In this document: in pieces, positions 1-8,388 of the stretch
How the letters are laid out: every line of letters begins with the position of its first letter
Numbering within the stretch: position 1 is the first letter of the stretch
Assembly: GCF_014646355.1 (NCBI RefSeq)
Contig: NZ_BMNH01000013.1
Location: 62,001-126,000, forward strand
Direction: 5' to 3'
Origin: Nonomuraea cavernae
GTDB taxonomy: Bacteria > Actinomycetota > Actinomycetes > Streptosporangiales > Streptosporangiaceae
Length of the DNA stretch: 64,000 bases
The notes under the pieces: generated by a model
Database searches by the model: none
What the model was told of the DNA's origin: nothing
What the model saw: the letters and a program-made list of their open reading frames with translations, nothing else
Made by a program: the position numbers and the translations under genes

Positions 1-444
1 GGCGTAGGCGAACCAGCCGAAGGAGGCGGCGCCGTTGGGGGTGAAGAAGCCCGAGACGGCGATGATGCTGCCGAACAGGTAGAGCCAGTAGCTCACCATG
101 TTGAGCCGGGGGAACGCCACGTCGGGCGCGCCGATCTGCAGCGGCATCAGCTCGTTGGCGAAACCGGCGAACAGCGGGGTCGCGAACATCAGCAGCATGA
201 TCGTGCCATGCATGGTGAACAGCTGGTTGAACTGCTCGTTGCTGGTGAACTGCAGCCCCGGCTGGGCCAGCTCGGCACGCATGACCAGCGCCATGATGCC
301 GCCGATCAGGAAGAACGCGAAGGACGTGATCAGGTAGAGGTGTCCGATGATCTTGTGATCGGTGGAGGACAGCCACTTGGCGATCACCCGGCCCTTGGGA
401 GTGGGCTTGGCCGTCGTCGCGAGTGGTTCTTGGATGGCGGTCAC
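1..444 (-). CDS. ctaD: Cytochrome c oxidase subunit I, N-terminal part (cut by window edge)
   Basis: This is the N-terminal 148 codons of the haem-copper oxidase catalytic subunit, which reduces O2 in the aa3-type terminal oxidase of the cytoplasmic membrane. The visible protein has the family's early features: STDHKIIGHLY before the first membrane helix, then FTMHGTIMLL, whose histidine is a haem a ligand, and LMPLQIGAPDVAFPRLN after the second helix. The GTG start overlaps the TGA of the upstream ctaC (GTGA), so translational coupling is expected. The remaining roughly 400 residues lie beyond base 1. Confidence 0.95.
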   Translation of the reverse strand, partial: MTAIQEPLATTAKPTPKGRVIAKWLSSTDHKIIGHLYLITSFAFFLIGGIMALVMRAELAQPGLQFTSNEQFNQLFTMHGTIMLLMFATPLFAGFANELMPLQIGAPDVAFPRLNMVSYWLYLFGSIIAVSGFFTPNGAASFGWFAYA

Positions 445-1304
445 TGGGCACTTCCAGCCTGGGTCGCGATGTACTGGTCGAACTCAGCCTGCTTGACGAG
501 CTTCACGTTGAACAACATGCGGCTGTGGTCGACACCGCACAGCTCGGCGCACCGACCGGCGTAGACGCCAGGCTTGTCGAGCGTGGTGATCTCGAACACG
601 CGGCCCTTGTTGTTCTCGGGGACGCCGGGGATGACGTCCCGCTTGAACAGGAAGTCCGGCACCCAGAAGGAGTGGATGACGTCGGGGGACTCGAGCTCGA
701 ACTCGATCTTCTTGCCCACCGGCAGGACCAGCTGGGGGCCGGCCGTGTAGTCGCTGACCGGCTGGCCGACGACGGGCTGCAGCGTCTTGCCGCCGACCGT
801 CGTCGTGAAGCGCCAGCTCCACTGGAACGCCTCGACCTTGACCTTGACGTCCGGACTGCCGGAGACGAACTCCAGGTCGCGGCTGTCGCGCGCGGTGAAG
901 AAGAAGAACACCGACACCATGACCAGCGGGACCAGGGTGTAGAGCATCTCGATCGGCAGGTTGTAACGAACCTGCGGCGGAAGCTCGGCCTTCGCCCGTC
1001 GCTTGGTGTGGAAGATGCACGCCCACACGATCAGCCCGATGACCACGCCACCTGTGGCGAGTGCGGCGATCCAGGCACCGTTCCACAGACTCTGGACCAA
1101 GTCACCCTGGGTGGTGATGGGGTCCGGAAGGAGGCCACGAGACCAGTCGGCCTCGGGAATGTCATTAGCACACGCCGTAACGGAGGCCAGCAGCAACGCC
1201 AAAGCGGCGGCGCGCGGCACTCCGCGCCGGGCCAACGAACGCCGTGTCGAACGGCGAGTCGGACTCACGGATCGCCTACCCCACAAGTGAAGCCCAAGAG
1301 TCAC
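441..1304 (-). CDS. ctaC: Cytochrome c oxidase subunit II, lipoprotein
   Basis: CtaC carries the CuA centre that accepts electrons from cytochrome c. A signal peptide with the lipobox VTAC is followed by two membrane helices and a periplasmic cupredoxin domain. The CuA ligands are visible near the C-terminus in CAELCGVDHSRM (two Cys, one His, one Met). Two GTG starts are possible: base 1304 (287 residues) or base 1268 (VSPTRRS, 275 residues). The second gives a more usual signal peptide, and neither has a strong ribosome-binding site. The gene is translationally coupled to ctaD. A small inverted repeat lies over the upstream start. Confidence 0.95.
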   Translation of the reverse strand: MTLGLHLWGRRSVSPTRRSTRRSLARRGVPRAAALALLLASVTACANDIPEADWSRGLLPDPITTQGDLVQSLWNGAWIAALATGGVVIGLIVWACIFHTKRRAKAELPPQVRYNLPIEMLYTLVPLVMVSVFFFFTARDSRDLEFVSGSPDVKVKVEAFQWSWRFTTTVGGKTLQPVVGQPVSDYTAGPQLVLPVGKKIEFELESPDVIHSFWVPDFLFKRDVIPGVPENNKGRVFEITTLDKPGVYAGRCAELCGVDHSRMLFNVKLVKQAEFDQYIATQAGSAQ

Positions 1305-1310
1305 TCTTGG
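1294..1310. promoter_or_regulatory. Inverted repeat upstream of ctaC
   Basis: CCAAGAG-TCA-CTCTTGG is a 7-bp perfect inverted repeat with a 3-nt centre, in the ctaC/cysteine desulfurase divergent region. It overlaps the upstream GTG candidate for ctaC. If ctaC starts at 1268, the repeat sits where a promoter-proximal operator or a 5'-UTR hairpin would be. No regulator can be assigned. Confidence 0.35.
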
Positions 1311-1419
1311 GCGCTCGTATTTCCAAATGCACAGCTGATTGCTGACACATTAGCGCGCAAGGGCCCCGCCCCTCCGCGCGCCCCCTCGATGGCGCGCCGG
1401 GAGTGGGACCATAGGTCAC

Positions 1420-2553
1420 GTGGCGTACTTCGACGCGGCCTCGACCGAGCCGCTTCACCCCCAGGCGCGCGAGGCGCTCCTGGCGGCGATCGACGTCGGC
1501 TGGGCCGACCCCGCGAGGCTGTACAACCAGGCCCGCCGTGCTCACCTGCTCCTGGAGCAGGCCCGCACGGAGGTGGCCGAGGCGCTCGGCGCGCGCCCGG
1601 ACGAGATTTCGTTCACCTCGTCCGGCACCCAGGCCGTGCATCTCGGCGTCCTCGGCACCCTACACGGCAGGCGGAGGGCCGGGCGCCATCTGGTCACGAG
1701 CGCGGTCGAGCACTCCAGCGTGCTGCACGCCGCCGGGGTGCACGAGCGCGACGGCGGCACGGCCGAGACCGTGGGGGTGAGCCTGACCGGACGGGTCGAC
1801 CTCGACGCCTTCGCCGCGGCCGTGGCCGGGCACGACACCGCGCTGGCGTGCCTGCAGACGGCCAACCACGAGGTCGGCACGCTGCAGCCGGTCACCGAGG
1901 CGGCCGAGATCTGCCGGCGGCACGGCGTGCCGCTCCTGGTGGACGCGGCGCAGACGGCGGGCCGGATGCCGATTCCGCCCGGCTGGTCGGTGCTGACGGC
2001 CAGCGCCCACAAGTGGGGCGGTCCCGCCGGGGTGGGCGTGCTGGCGGTGCGCAAGGGCACCAGGTTCCGCTCGTTCCTGCCGGAGGACGAGCGCGAGCGC
2101 CGCCGCGTGCCCGGGTTCGAGAACGTTCCGGGCATCGTCGCGGCCGCGGCGGCCCTGCGGGCGATGACGGCGGAGGCGGCGCAGGAGTGCTCGCGCCTGT
2201 CGGCGCTCGTCGACCGGATCCGGGAGACCGTACCCAAGATCGTCCCTGATGTGGAGGTGATCGGTGAGCCCGTGGACCGGGCGCCGCACATCGTGACGTT
2301 CTCCTGCCTGTACGTCGACGGCGAGGCGCTGCTGACCGAGCTGGACAAGGCAGGGTTCGCCGTATCGTCCGGAAGCTCGTGCACCGCTAGTACGCTTCGT
2401 CCATCGCACGTTCTGGAAGCGATGGGCGTGCTCACCCACGGTAATGTCCGGGTCTCACTGCCCAGGGGCGCGTCCGCGGCGGAGGTCGACAGGTTTCTCG
2501 CCGTGCTGCCCGGCCTGGTGCGGCGGATCCGTCAGGACGCAGGAGTCGAATGA
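1420..2553 (+). CDS. Cysteine desulfurase-like class V aminotransferase
   Basis: This 377-residue PLP enzyme of the NifS/IscS fold should take sulfur from L-cysteine as an enzyme-bound persulfide. Seen: YFDAAST at the N-terminus, the EHSSVLHA histidine region, the PLP lysine K198 in TASAHKWGG, and the sulfur-accepting cysteine C321 in SSGSSCTAS. The GTG start at 1420 gives the expected N-terminus. The stop overlaps the start of a TusA-like gene by ATGA, so the pair probably forms a desulfurase-to-carrier relay. Whether the sulfur goes to Fe-S clusters, thiolated tRNA or another acceptor cannot be told from sequence. Confidence 0.85.
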   Translation: MAYFDAASTEPLHPQAREALLAAIDVGWADPARLYNQARRAHLLLEQARTEVAEALGARPDEISFTSSGTQAVHLGVLGTLHGRRRAGRHLVTSAVEHSSVLHAAGVHERDGGTAETVGVSLTGRVDLDAFAAAVAGHDTALACLQTANHEVGTLQPVTEAAEICRRHGVPLLVDAAQTAGRMPIPPGWSVLTASAHKWGGPAGVGVLAVRKGTRFRSFLPEDERERRRVPGFENVPGIVAAAAALRAMTAEAAQECSRLSALVDRIRETVPKIVPDVEVIGEPVDRAPHIVTFSCLYVDGEALLTELDKAGFAVSSGSSCTASTLRPSHVLEAMGVLTHGNVRVSLPRGASAAEVDRFLAVLPGLVRRIRQDAGVE

Positions 2554-2795
2554 CAGAGGTTACTCAGCCGGCGTTGACGATCGACGCGCTCGGGAAGAAG
2601 TGCCCGATCCCGATCATCATGCTCGCGGAGCAGATCAACCATGTGCCGCTCAACGCCGTGGTCTCGGTGCTGGCCGACGACCCGGCGGCCTACACCGACG
2701 TCCCCGCCTGGTGCCGCCTGAAGTCCCACCGCCACGTGGGCTCCTACGAGCTGCCCGGCGGCGGCTGGGCCATCCACGTACGGCGCAACTACTGA
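2550..2795 (+). CDS. TusA-family sulfur carrier protein
   Basis: An 81-residue SirA/TusA-like protein. The family motif CPxP is present as KKCPIPII (Cys at about residue 18), the cysteine that receives persulfide sulfur from a cysteine desulfurase. The short alpha/beta protein ends with GSYELPGGGWAIHVRR, typical of the final strand. It overlaps the upstream desulfurase gene by four bases, supporting a dedicated donor-carrier pair. It is probably cytoplasmic. Confidence 0.85.
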   Translation: MTEVTQPALTIDALGKKCPIPIIMLAEQINHVPLNAVVSVLADDPAAYTDVPAWCRLKSHRHVGSYELPGGGWAIHVRRNY

Positions 2796-2894
2796 GACTT
2801 GGCGGCCCCGGAATGCCGTCCGAGTTCGTGGCAGGCCGTCCGATCTGGGTACGACCTCCCCTGGGGACATCACCGACTTCCAGGGGGAAACCAG

Positions 2895-3329
2895 ATGACC
2901 ACGGGACATTCACACGAGACCGCCCGTGACCTGATGCATCCGGGCGCTGAGTGCCTGCCCGCGCACGAGACGCTGGACCGGGCGGCGCAGCTGATGCGCG
3001 ACGGCAACGTCGGGGCGCTGCCCGTCTGCGACTCCGACGGCCGCGTGACAGGGATCATCACCGACCGCGACATCGTGGTCAAGTGCGTGGCCGAGGGGCA
3101 CGACCCGGCCAACGTGCGCGCCAGCGAGCTGGCCGCCGGGCTGGTCTCGGTGTCACCCGACGCCACGGCCGAGGAGGCGCTCACCCTCATGGAGGAGCAC
3201 CGGATCAAGAGGCTGCCCGTGATGGAGAACGACCGCATCGTCGGCATGATCAGTGAGGCCGACCTGGCCAGGCACCTGCCGGACGACCAGCTCGCGGAGT
3301 TCGTACACCGCGTCTACGCGAGCCCCTGA
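2895..3329 (+). CDS. CBS-domain protein
   Basis: A 144-residue protein made of two tandem CBS motifs (about residues 10-65 and 75-135), which normally form one Bateman module binding adenosine nucleotides. Repeated hallmarks are GALPVCDSDGRVTGIITDRDI and KRLPVMENDRIVGMISEADL. No catalytic domain is attached, so it is a stand-alone regulatory protein of unknown partner. The ATG at 2895 is chosen because CAGGGGG lies just upstream; an in-frame extension from 2799 crosses non-conserved sequence. It is followed by a strong terminator. Confidence 0.88.
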   Translation: MTTGHSHETARDLMHPGAECLPAHETLDRAAQLMRDGNVGALPVCDSDGRVTGIITDRDIVVKCVAEGHDPANVRASELAAGLVSVSPDATAEEALTLMEEHRIKRLPVMENDRIVGMISEADLARHLPDDQLAEFVHRVYASP

Positions 3330-3337
3330 GCGATCGA

Positions 3338-3368
3338 TCTCCCCGCCGCGCCGGGCGCGGCGGGGAGA
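3338..3368. terminator. Bidirectional hairpin terminator
   Basis: TCTCCCCGCCGCGC and its exact complement form a 14-bp perfect stem around a 3-nt loop. It lies between the convergent CBS gene (stop 3329) and adoK (stop 3376). It lacks a long U tract, as is common in high-GC actinomycetes. Confidence 0.85.
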
Positions 3369-3375
3369 CACGCGT

Positions 3376-4362
3376 TCAGGCGTGGTGGCAGCGGACGACC
3401 GCGGCCACCTCGGCGGCGGCGTCGGCCCCGTAGGCCGCGCCGAAGCGCTCAAGGAAGACCTTCTGCCCGAGTTCGTACTCCTGGCCGCCGACGCGCTCCA
3501 GCACGTGGGTGGCCGTCAGATTGCCGACCTGGCCGCACCGTTCGAGAGGCAGGCCCCACGCCAGGCCGGCCAGGAAACCGGCGCGGAACGCGTCGCCGAC
3601 GCCGGTCGGGTCGGCCTTGCCCCGCTCGGGCGCGGGGGCCACGTGCAGGGCCGGCTCACCCTGGCGTTCGATGACCGCCCCCTTGGGACCGAGCGTGGTG
3701 ACGCGGACACCGACGCGGGACAGGATCTCTCCGTCGGACCAGCCGGTCTTCTGCTCGATGAGACCCTTCTCGTAGTCGTTGGAGAACAGGTAGGCGGCGC
3801 CGTCGACGAGGTCGCGGATCTGCTCGTCGGCCATGCGCGCCAGCTGCTGCGAGGGGTCGGCGGCGAACGGGATGCCGCGCTGGCGGCACTCGTCGGTGTG
3901 GCGCAGCATCGCATCGGGGTCGTTGGGGCTGATCAGCACCAGGTCGAGCCCGCCCACGCGGTCGGCGACCGGCCCGAGCTCGATGAGCCGCGCCTCGGCC
4001 ATCGCCCCGGTGTAGAACGAGGCGATCTGGTTGTGGTGGTCGTCGGTGGTGCACAGGAAGCGCGCCGTGTGGTGGGTGTCGGAGACGTGCACCGAGACGC
4101 AGTCGACACCATGGCGCTCCAGCCACGAGCGGTAGTCGGCGAAGTCGTCGCCGACCGCCCCCACCAGGATCGGGGTCAGGCCCAGGCATCCCATGCCGAA
4201 GGAGATGTTCGCCGCGCAACCACCGCGGCGGATCTGCAGGTCGTCGACCAGGAACGACAGGGACACCCGGTCGAGTTGCTCGGCGATGAGCTGATCGCCG
4301 AAACTCCCCGGGAAGGTCATCAGTTGGTCGGTGGCGATGGAGCCGGTGACGGCGATGCGCAC
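3376..4362 (-). CDS. adoK: Adenosine kinase (PfkB family)
   Basis: A 328-residue ribokinase-fold enzyme expected to phosphorylate adenosine to AMP (purine salvage). Seen: the N-terminal VTGSIATDQLMTFPG, RRGGCAANISFGMG, the adenosine-kinase-like DPSQQLARM, the NDYE motif, VTTLGPKGAV, and the PfkB signature DPTGVGDAFRAGF with its catalytic aspartate. The residues and the chromosomal setting (between ctaC and an A-type Fe-S protein) match the mycobacterial AdoK locus. The GTG start at 4362 has GAGGAAGAAG just upstream. Exact substrate preference among nucleosides is inferred. Confidence 0.85.
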   Translation of the reverse strand: MRIAVTGSIATDQLMTFPGSFGDQLIAEQLDRVSLSFLVDDLQIRRGGCAANISFGMGCLGLTPILVGAVGDDFADYRSWLERHGVDCVSVHVSDTHHTARFLCTTDDHHNQIASFYTGAMAEARLIELGPVADRVGGLDLVLISPNDPDAMLRHTDECRQRGIPFAADPSQQLARMADEQIRDLVDGAAYLFSNDYEKGLIEQKTGWSDGEILSRVGVRVTTLGPKGAVIERQGEPALHVAPAPERGKADPTGVGDAFRAGFLAGLAWGLPLERCGQVGNLTATHVLERVGGQEYELGQKVFLERFGAAYGADAAAEVAAVVRCHHA

Positions 4363-4462
4363 GGGATTCTTCTTCCTCGTTGTCAGCAGGCCAATTGAGC
4401 CTCACGAGGATACGGGAAGGTCCCGCCCGCACAAAGGCGAACGGGACCCGCCACGACGTGGT

Positions 4463-4816
4463 CTAGTTGAAGGAGTCGCCACAGGCACAGGACCCCGTGG
4501 CGTTGGGGTTGTCGATGGTGAACCCCTGCTTCTCGATCGTGTCGACGAAGTCGATGGACGCGCCCATCAGGTAGGGGGCGCTCATCCTGTCGGTGACCAC
4601 GCTCACGCCGCCGAAGTCGGACACCACGTCGCCGTCCATCGAACGATCGTCGAAGAAAAGCTGGTAGCGCAGGCCGGAGCAGCCGCCGGGCTGCACGGCC
4701 ACGCGCAGCTGCAGGCTCTCCTCGCCCTGCTGCTCGAGCAGGCTCTTGACCTTCGCGGCGGCCGCGTCGGTCAGGATCAGGCCCTGCGTCGTGGTCTCGC
4801 TGCTCTCAACCGCCAT
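4463..4816 (-). CDS. erpA: A-type iron-sulfur cluster carrier
   Basis: A 117-residue HesB/IscA-family protein that receives Fe-S clusters and delivers them to apo-enzymes. The three cluster-binding cysteines are present: Cys in GGCSGLRY and the pair in SCACGDSF at the C-terminus. The ATG start has GGGAG about ten bases upstream. It is divergent from nadA, itself a [4Fe-4S] enzyme, which suggests a functional tie. The ErpA name follows the actinobacterial orthologue; SufA or IscA would be equally family-consistent. Confidence 0.88.
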   Translation of the reverse strand: MAVESSETTTQGLILTDAAAAKVKSLLEQQGEESLQLRVAVQPGGCSGLRYQLFFDDRSMDGDVVSDFGGVSVVTDRMSAPYLMGASIDFVDTIEKQGFTIDNPNATGSCACGDSFN

Positions 4817-4858
4817 CTGCTGACTCCCTAACCCGGCTGTCTGTTTCCGACGTCCTAC

Positions 4859-4890
4859 TTAGACGCTACCAACACCAGCCGGTCGTCTAA
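4859..4890. promoter_or_regulatory. Inverted repeat between erpA and nadA
   Basis: TTAGACG and CGTCTAA (7 bp, 18-nt spacer) stand symmetrically in the 161-bp divergent region. Each arm gives a CGTCTAA sequence reading toward its own gene. They may be paired promoter elements or a regulator's operator; the spacing is too wide for a stable hairpin. Confidence 0.3.
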
Positions 4891-4977
4891 CATTCCCCGG
4901 CCCAGTGACCCGAAATAAACCGCCCGCGACCATGTGCCATGATGGAATCGTCACTTCGACGATAAGGGGGTACGGCC

Positions 4978-6129
4978 ATGGCCACCCAGACTGGACTGCC
5001 GCTCTTCGTTCTCGGCCAGGACGCCGATCCGCACTCCGAGAAAGGCGTGGACTGCCCGGGCGAGCTGCCGCCCGCCTCCGACCCCGGACTGGTGGAACGG
5101 GTGCGCAAGGCCAAGGAGGCGCTCGGCGACCGGCTGTTCGTGCTGGGCCACCACTACCAGCGTGACGAGGTCATCCAGTTCGCCGACGTGACGGGTGACT
5201 CCTTCAAGCTGGCCCGGCAGGCCGCCGCCCGGCCGGACGCCGAGTTCATCGTCTTCTGCGGCGTGCACTTCATGGCCGAGTCCGCCGACATCCTCACCGG
5301 CGACTCCCAGAAGGTGATCCTGCCCGATCTGGCCGCCGGCTGTTCGATGGCCGACATGGCCACGTTCGACCAGGTCGAAGAGTGCTGGGAGGCGTTTGAG
5401 GACGCGGGCCTGGCCGATCAGGTGATTCCGGTCACGTACATGAACTCCAGTGCCGACATCAAGGCCTTCTGCGGCCGCAACGGCGGCGCGGTGTGCACCT
5501 CCTCCAACGCCCGCCGGGCCCTGGAGTGGGCCTTCGAGCAGGGAGACAAGGTGCTGTTCCTGCCCGACCAGCACCTTGGGCGCAACACCGCCGTCCTGGA
5601 GATGGGCCTGTCGCTCGACGACTGCGTGGTGTGGAACCCGCACCGCCCCGGCGGCGGTCTCACGCGCGAGCAGCTCGACCGTGCGCGGATGATCCTGTGG
5701 AAGGGCCACTGCTCGGTGCACGGCCGCTTCACGGCCGAGTCGGTCGACGACGTACGCCGGCGCATCCCGGGCGTCAACGTGCTCGTCCACCCGGAGTGCC
5801 GTCACGAGGTGGTGCTGAAGGCCGACCACATCGGCTCCACCGAGCACATCATCGCCACGCTCCAGGCCGCGCCGTCGGGGTCGAGCTGGGCCATCGGCAC
5901 CGAGCTCAACCTGGTCAAGCGGCTCGCCCGGATGTTCCCCGACAAGAACGTCTCGTTCCTCGACCGGACGGTCTGCTACTGCTCCACGATGAACCGCATC
6001 GACCTGCCGCACCTGGTGTGGGCTCTGGAGTCGCTGGCCCTCGGCGAGGTGGTCAACCAGATCACGGTCGACGAGGACACCACGCACTGGGCGAAGGTCG
6101 CCCTGGACCGCATGCTGGCCCTGCCGTAG
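4978..6129 (+). CDS. nadA: Quinolinate synthase
   Basis: NadA condenses iminoaspartate with dihydroxyacetone phosphate to quinolinate in de novo NAD synthesis, using a [4Fe-4S] cluster with three cysteine ligands. The 383-residue protein has FVLGHHYQRDEVIQFAD, the ligand-region Cys in FCGVHFMAES, PDLAAGCSMADM, VVWNPHRPGG, VHPECRHEV and the C-terminal CYCSTMNRIDLP. The ATG at 4978 follows a GGGGG run. Its usual partners nadB and nadC are not in the window; the next gene is convergent. Confidence in function is high. Confidence 0.95.
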   Translation: MATQTGLPLFVLGQDADPHSEKGVDCPGELPPASDPGLVERVRKAKEALGDRLFVLGHHYQRDEVIQFADVTGDSFKLARQAAARPDAEFIVFCGVHFMAESADILTGDSQKVILPDLAAGCSMADMATFDQVEECWEAFEDAGLADQVIPVTYMNSSADIKAFCGRNGGAVCTSSNARRALEWAFEQGDKVLFLPDQHLGRNTAVLEMGLSLDDCVVWNPHRPGGGLTREQLDRARMILWKGHCSVHGRFTAESVDDVRRRIPGVNVLVHPECRHEVVLKADHIGSTEHIIATLQAAPSGSSWAIGTELNLVKRLARMFPDKNVSFLDRTVCYCSTMNRIDLPHLVWALESLALGEVVNQITVDEDTTHWAKVALDRMLALP

Positions 6130-6136
6130 GCGCCGC

Positions 6137-6766
6137 CTATTCGCCGAAGGCGTAGACCACCCGGACGCCGACCGTCAGGGTCTGGCGTCCGGGGCTGACC
6201 GACGGCTGGGCCTCGGCGGCCATCGTCGAGTAGGCCATCGGCTGTGGTCCGCCCCGCATCTCCTCGGTCACCGAGACCACCCGGCCGAGCGGCCGTCCCG
6301 CCAGCTCGGCGTACTGGGCCGCCTTGGCCGCGGCGTCGCGGAACGCGCGCACCCTGGCCCGGCCGAGCGTCTCGGCCGGATCGGACAGCTCGAACGCCAC
6401 CCCGCCCAGCCTGGCCGCCTCGCCCACGCCCGCGACGGTGTCGATCACCCTGTCGGCCCGCGACAGGTCACGCACCACCGCCTCGACGCCCTGCGCCGCC
6501 CGGTAGGCCGAGACCTTGGGGTAGGCGTCGTACTCGGGGCCCAGCGACAGCTCGCTCGTGCGCAGGTCGTCCGCGGCGATCCCGGCCGCCCGCAGCGCCT
6601 CGGACAGGCGGGCCGCGGCGGCCCGGACGGCGGCGAACGCCTCTCCCGCCGTGGACCGGCGCACCTCGACTCCCGCGCTCAGCCGCATGACGTCGGGCGC
6701 GGCGGAGACGGAGCCCTCGCCGTCGACGGCGATCTGCTCGTGTTCGGTGTTCACGTGCACCCCCAC
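6137..6766 (-). CDS. SIMPL-domain (DUF541) protein
   Basis: About 205-209 residues with the SIMPL fold: VDGEGSVSAAPDVMRLSAGVEV at the N-terminus, LRTSELSLGPEYD in the middle, and RARVRAFRDAAAKAAQYAELAGRPLGRVVSV near the C-terminus. The family is named after a signalling protein but most members have no assigned function; some are secreted, this one shows no signal peptide. GTG codons at 6766, 6760 and 6754 are possible starts. The last one (VNTEHEQ) best fits the family, and a TATGAT -10 box only a few bases upstream suggests a leaderless mRNA. Confidence 0.75.
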   Translation of the reverse strand: MGVHVNTEHEQIAVDGEGSVSAAPDVMRLSAGVEVRRSTAGEAFAAVRAAAARLSEALRAAGIAADDLRTSELSLGPEYDAYPKVSAYRAAQGVEAVVRDLSRADRVIDTVAGVGEAARLGGVAFELSDPAETLGRARVRAFRDAAAKAAQYAELAGRPLGRVVSVTEEMRGGPQPMAYSTMAAEAQPSVSPGRQTLTVGVRVVYAFGE

Positions 6767-6769
6767 GGG

Positions 6770-6775
6770 ATCATA
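6770..6775 (-). promoter_or_regulatory. -10 element of the SIMPL gene
   Basis: On the minus strand TATGAT precedes the GTG start candidates by 3-15 bases, so transcription would begin at or near the start codon. There is no good -35. The rest of the 220-bp gap to 6986 shows no gene or hairpin that I can support. Confidence 0.4.
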
Positions 6776-6986
6776 GGACGGTCAGAGTGTGCCCCTGGTG
6801 TAGCCCACCGAGACGTGAAGCCCCGGCCGCAGGGCGGCGAGGTCCGGCATTCCACCCCCCAATATGGCGTCTTTTTCGCCATTGTGGTGGGTGCGCCGTC
6901 CTACGTCCGCCCTCCACGACCGCATGTTCCGTCTGTCCGGAGGGGCCGGACGTGTCGTCCCCTTTCCGGTCCGTGCGTCAGCGGCC

Positions 6987-8363
6987 TCAGACCGCGTCGA
7001 CGATCGCGCCGGGATCGTCGAGCTCCACGTGGCGTCCGGAGCCGGGCAATCGGACGAGCTTGGCGTCCAGCTCGCCGGCCAGCCGTTCCCCGTACGGGTC
7101 CTTCGGCCCCACGCTGATCACCGTCACCGGCACATCGGGCATCGGGTGATCGGCGCGGACGGCGCGCAGGTCGGCGGCCATGCCACGGCAGGCCAGCCAC
7201 TCCCCCACCACCGCGGCCAGCACCGGCCCACCGCCGTGGACGCGGTCGCGGTCGTCGAGGCCGGTGCGCAGCCGATGGACGGCAGGGCCCAGCAGCCGCG
7301 CGACGGCGGCGGCCCCCCACGTGCGGCCCAGGACGGGCAGCCAGCGGCCGAAGGCCTGGCCCAGGACCGTACCGCACCGCCCGTCGCCGGCGGGGCGGGG
7401 GGCGACGAGCACCAGCTTGGAGACGCGCATCGGGTGCAACCGGGCGAACGCCTCCGCGTGCCAGGCGGCCACCGAGTGGGCGACCACGGTGACCTGGTGG
7501 GGATGGGCCGGGGCCAGCGCGGCCAGCCGGGCCGCCTCGCCGTACAGGGTGAGGGGGGTGGGCGAGGCCGGGCTGAGCCCCAGGCCGGGACGGTCGAAGC
7601 GGATCACCCGGTGGCTCCGGGCCAGTTCGGCGGCCACCCGGTCCCAGTGGAACCAGGCGCCCGCGAGGCCGGCGGAGACCAGCACGGCCGGGCCGTTCCC
7701 CTGCTCGATCACGTGCGGCCTCGCACCGCGATCCGTGGCTGCGGGACCGTCGGCGGACGAGGGCGGGTCGGCGGTGAGGAGGCGGAGGGCGACGTACACG
7801 AGCCAGACGGCGAGCAGCGCGACCTGGGCGCGCTGAGCCAGGCCGGTCAGGTAGCCGGTCGCGGTGGCGATGATCGCGAGCCCCGTGACGCCCAGGGACA
7901 GGCCCGTGAGGAGCCAGGCCGGCCACGTCCGCCAGCTCAGGCCGAACAACGCCATGACGGCCAGGACGGCGACGGAGGCGAGCACGCCGACGACGGCGTG
8001 GATGTGGTGCGACCACGACAGCGCGCTGTGCTCGCAGGCCGGGTCGCTCAGCACCGCGCAGTCGAGGGGGAACACCCCACTCATGATCAGCAAGCCCCCG
8101 AGGACGGCGAACGCCAGCCAGCCGGGCCACTCACGCCGGGCGCGGGGCACCAGCGCCACCCCGGCCAGACAGGCCACCCCCGTCAGCGCGTCGGCTGAGC
8201 GGAACAGGCGGGTCCACGGCTGGTCACGGGCCGCCAGCTCGCTGATGTGGCCCGCGATCCGGTCCACTTCGGGGCTGGTGAACTGGCCGGTCACCCACGC
8301 ACTGGACAGCACTGCGGCGACAATGAACGCAGAAGCCGCAAATCCCACCAATCTTCGCTCCAC
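6987..8363 (-). CDS. DUF998 membrane domain fused to alpha/beta hydrolase
   Basis: A 458-residue two-part protein. Residues 1 to about 200 form a six-helix membrane domain of DUF998 type (LIMSGVFPLDC, SWSHHIHAVVG). Residues about 215-458 form an alpha/beta hydrolase: FDRPGLGLSP before the nucleophile elbow, the nucleophile serine in VVAHSVAAWHA (an AxSxA variant of GxSxG), an acid region VISVGPKDPYG, and the catalytic His in SGRHVELDDP. The hydrolase domain probably lies on the cytoplasmic side or at the membrane face. The substrate is unknown. The GTG start at 8363 is the only one giving an intact first helix. Confidence 0.75.
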   Translation of the reverse strand: MERRLVGFAASAFIVAAVLSSAWVTGQFTSPEVDRIAGHISELAARDQPWTRLFRSADALTGVACLAGVALVPRARREWPGWLAFAVLGGLLIMSGVFPLDCAVLSDPACEHSALSWSHHIHAVVGVLASVAVLAVMALFGLSWRTWPAWLLTGLSLGVTGLAIIATATGYLTGLAQRAQVALLAVWLVYVALRLLTADPPSSADGPAATDRGARPHVIEQGNGPAVLVSAGLAGAWFHWDRVAAELARSHRVIRFDRPGLGLSPASPTPLTLYGEAARLAALAPAHPHQVTVVAHSVAAWHAEAFARLHPMRVSKLVLVAPRPAGDGRCGTVLGQAFGRWLPVLGRTWGAAAVARLLGPAVHRLRTGLDDRDRVHGGGPVLAAVVGEWLACRGMAADLRAVRADHPMPDVPVTVISVGPKDPYGERLAGELDAKLVRLPGSGRHVELDDPGAIVDAV

Positions 8364-8388
8364 GCGATCATTAGATCACTATGCGTAT

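Noticed and set aside
423..2249. A 608-codon plus-strand open frame across ctaC and the desulfurase start
   Set aside because: It runs antisense to ctaC and out of frame with the desulfurase; composition is that of a shadow frame.
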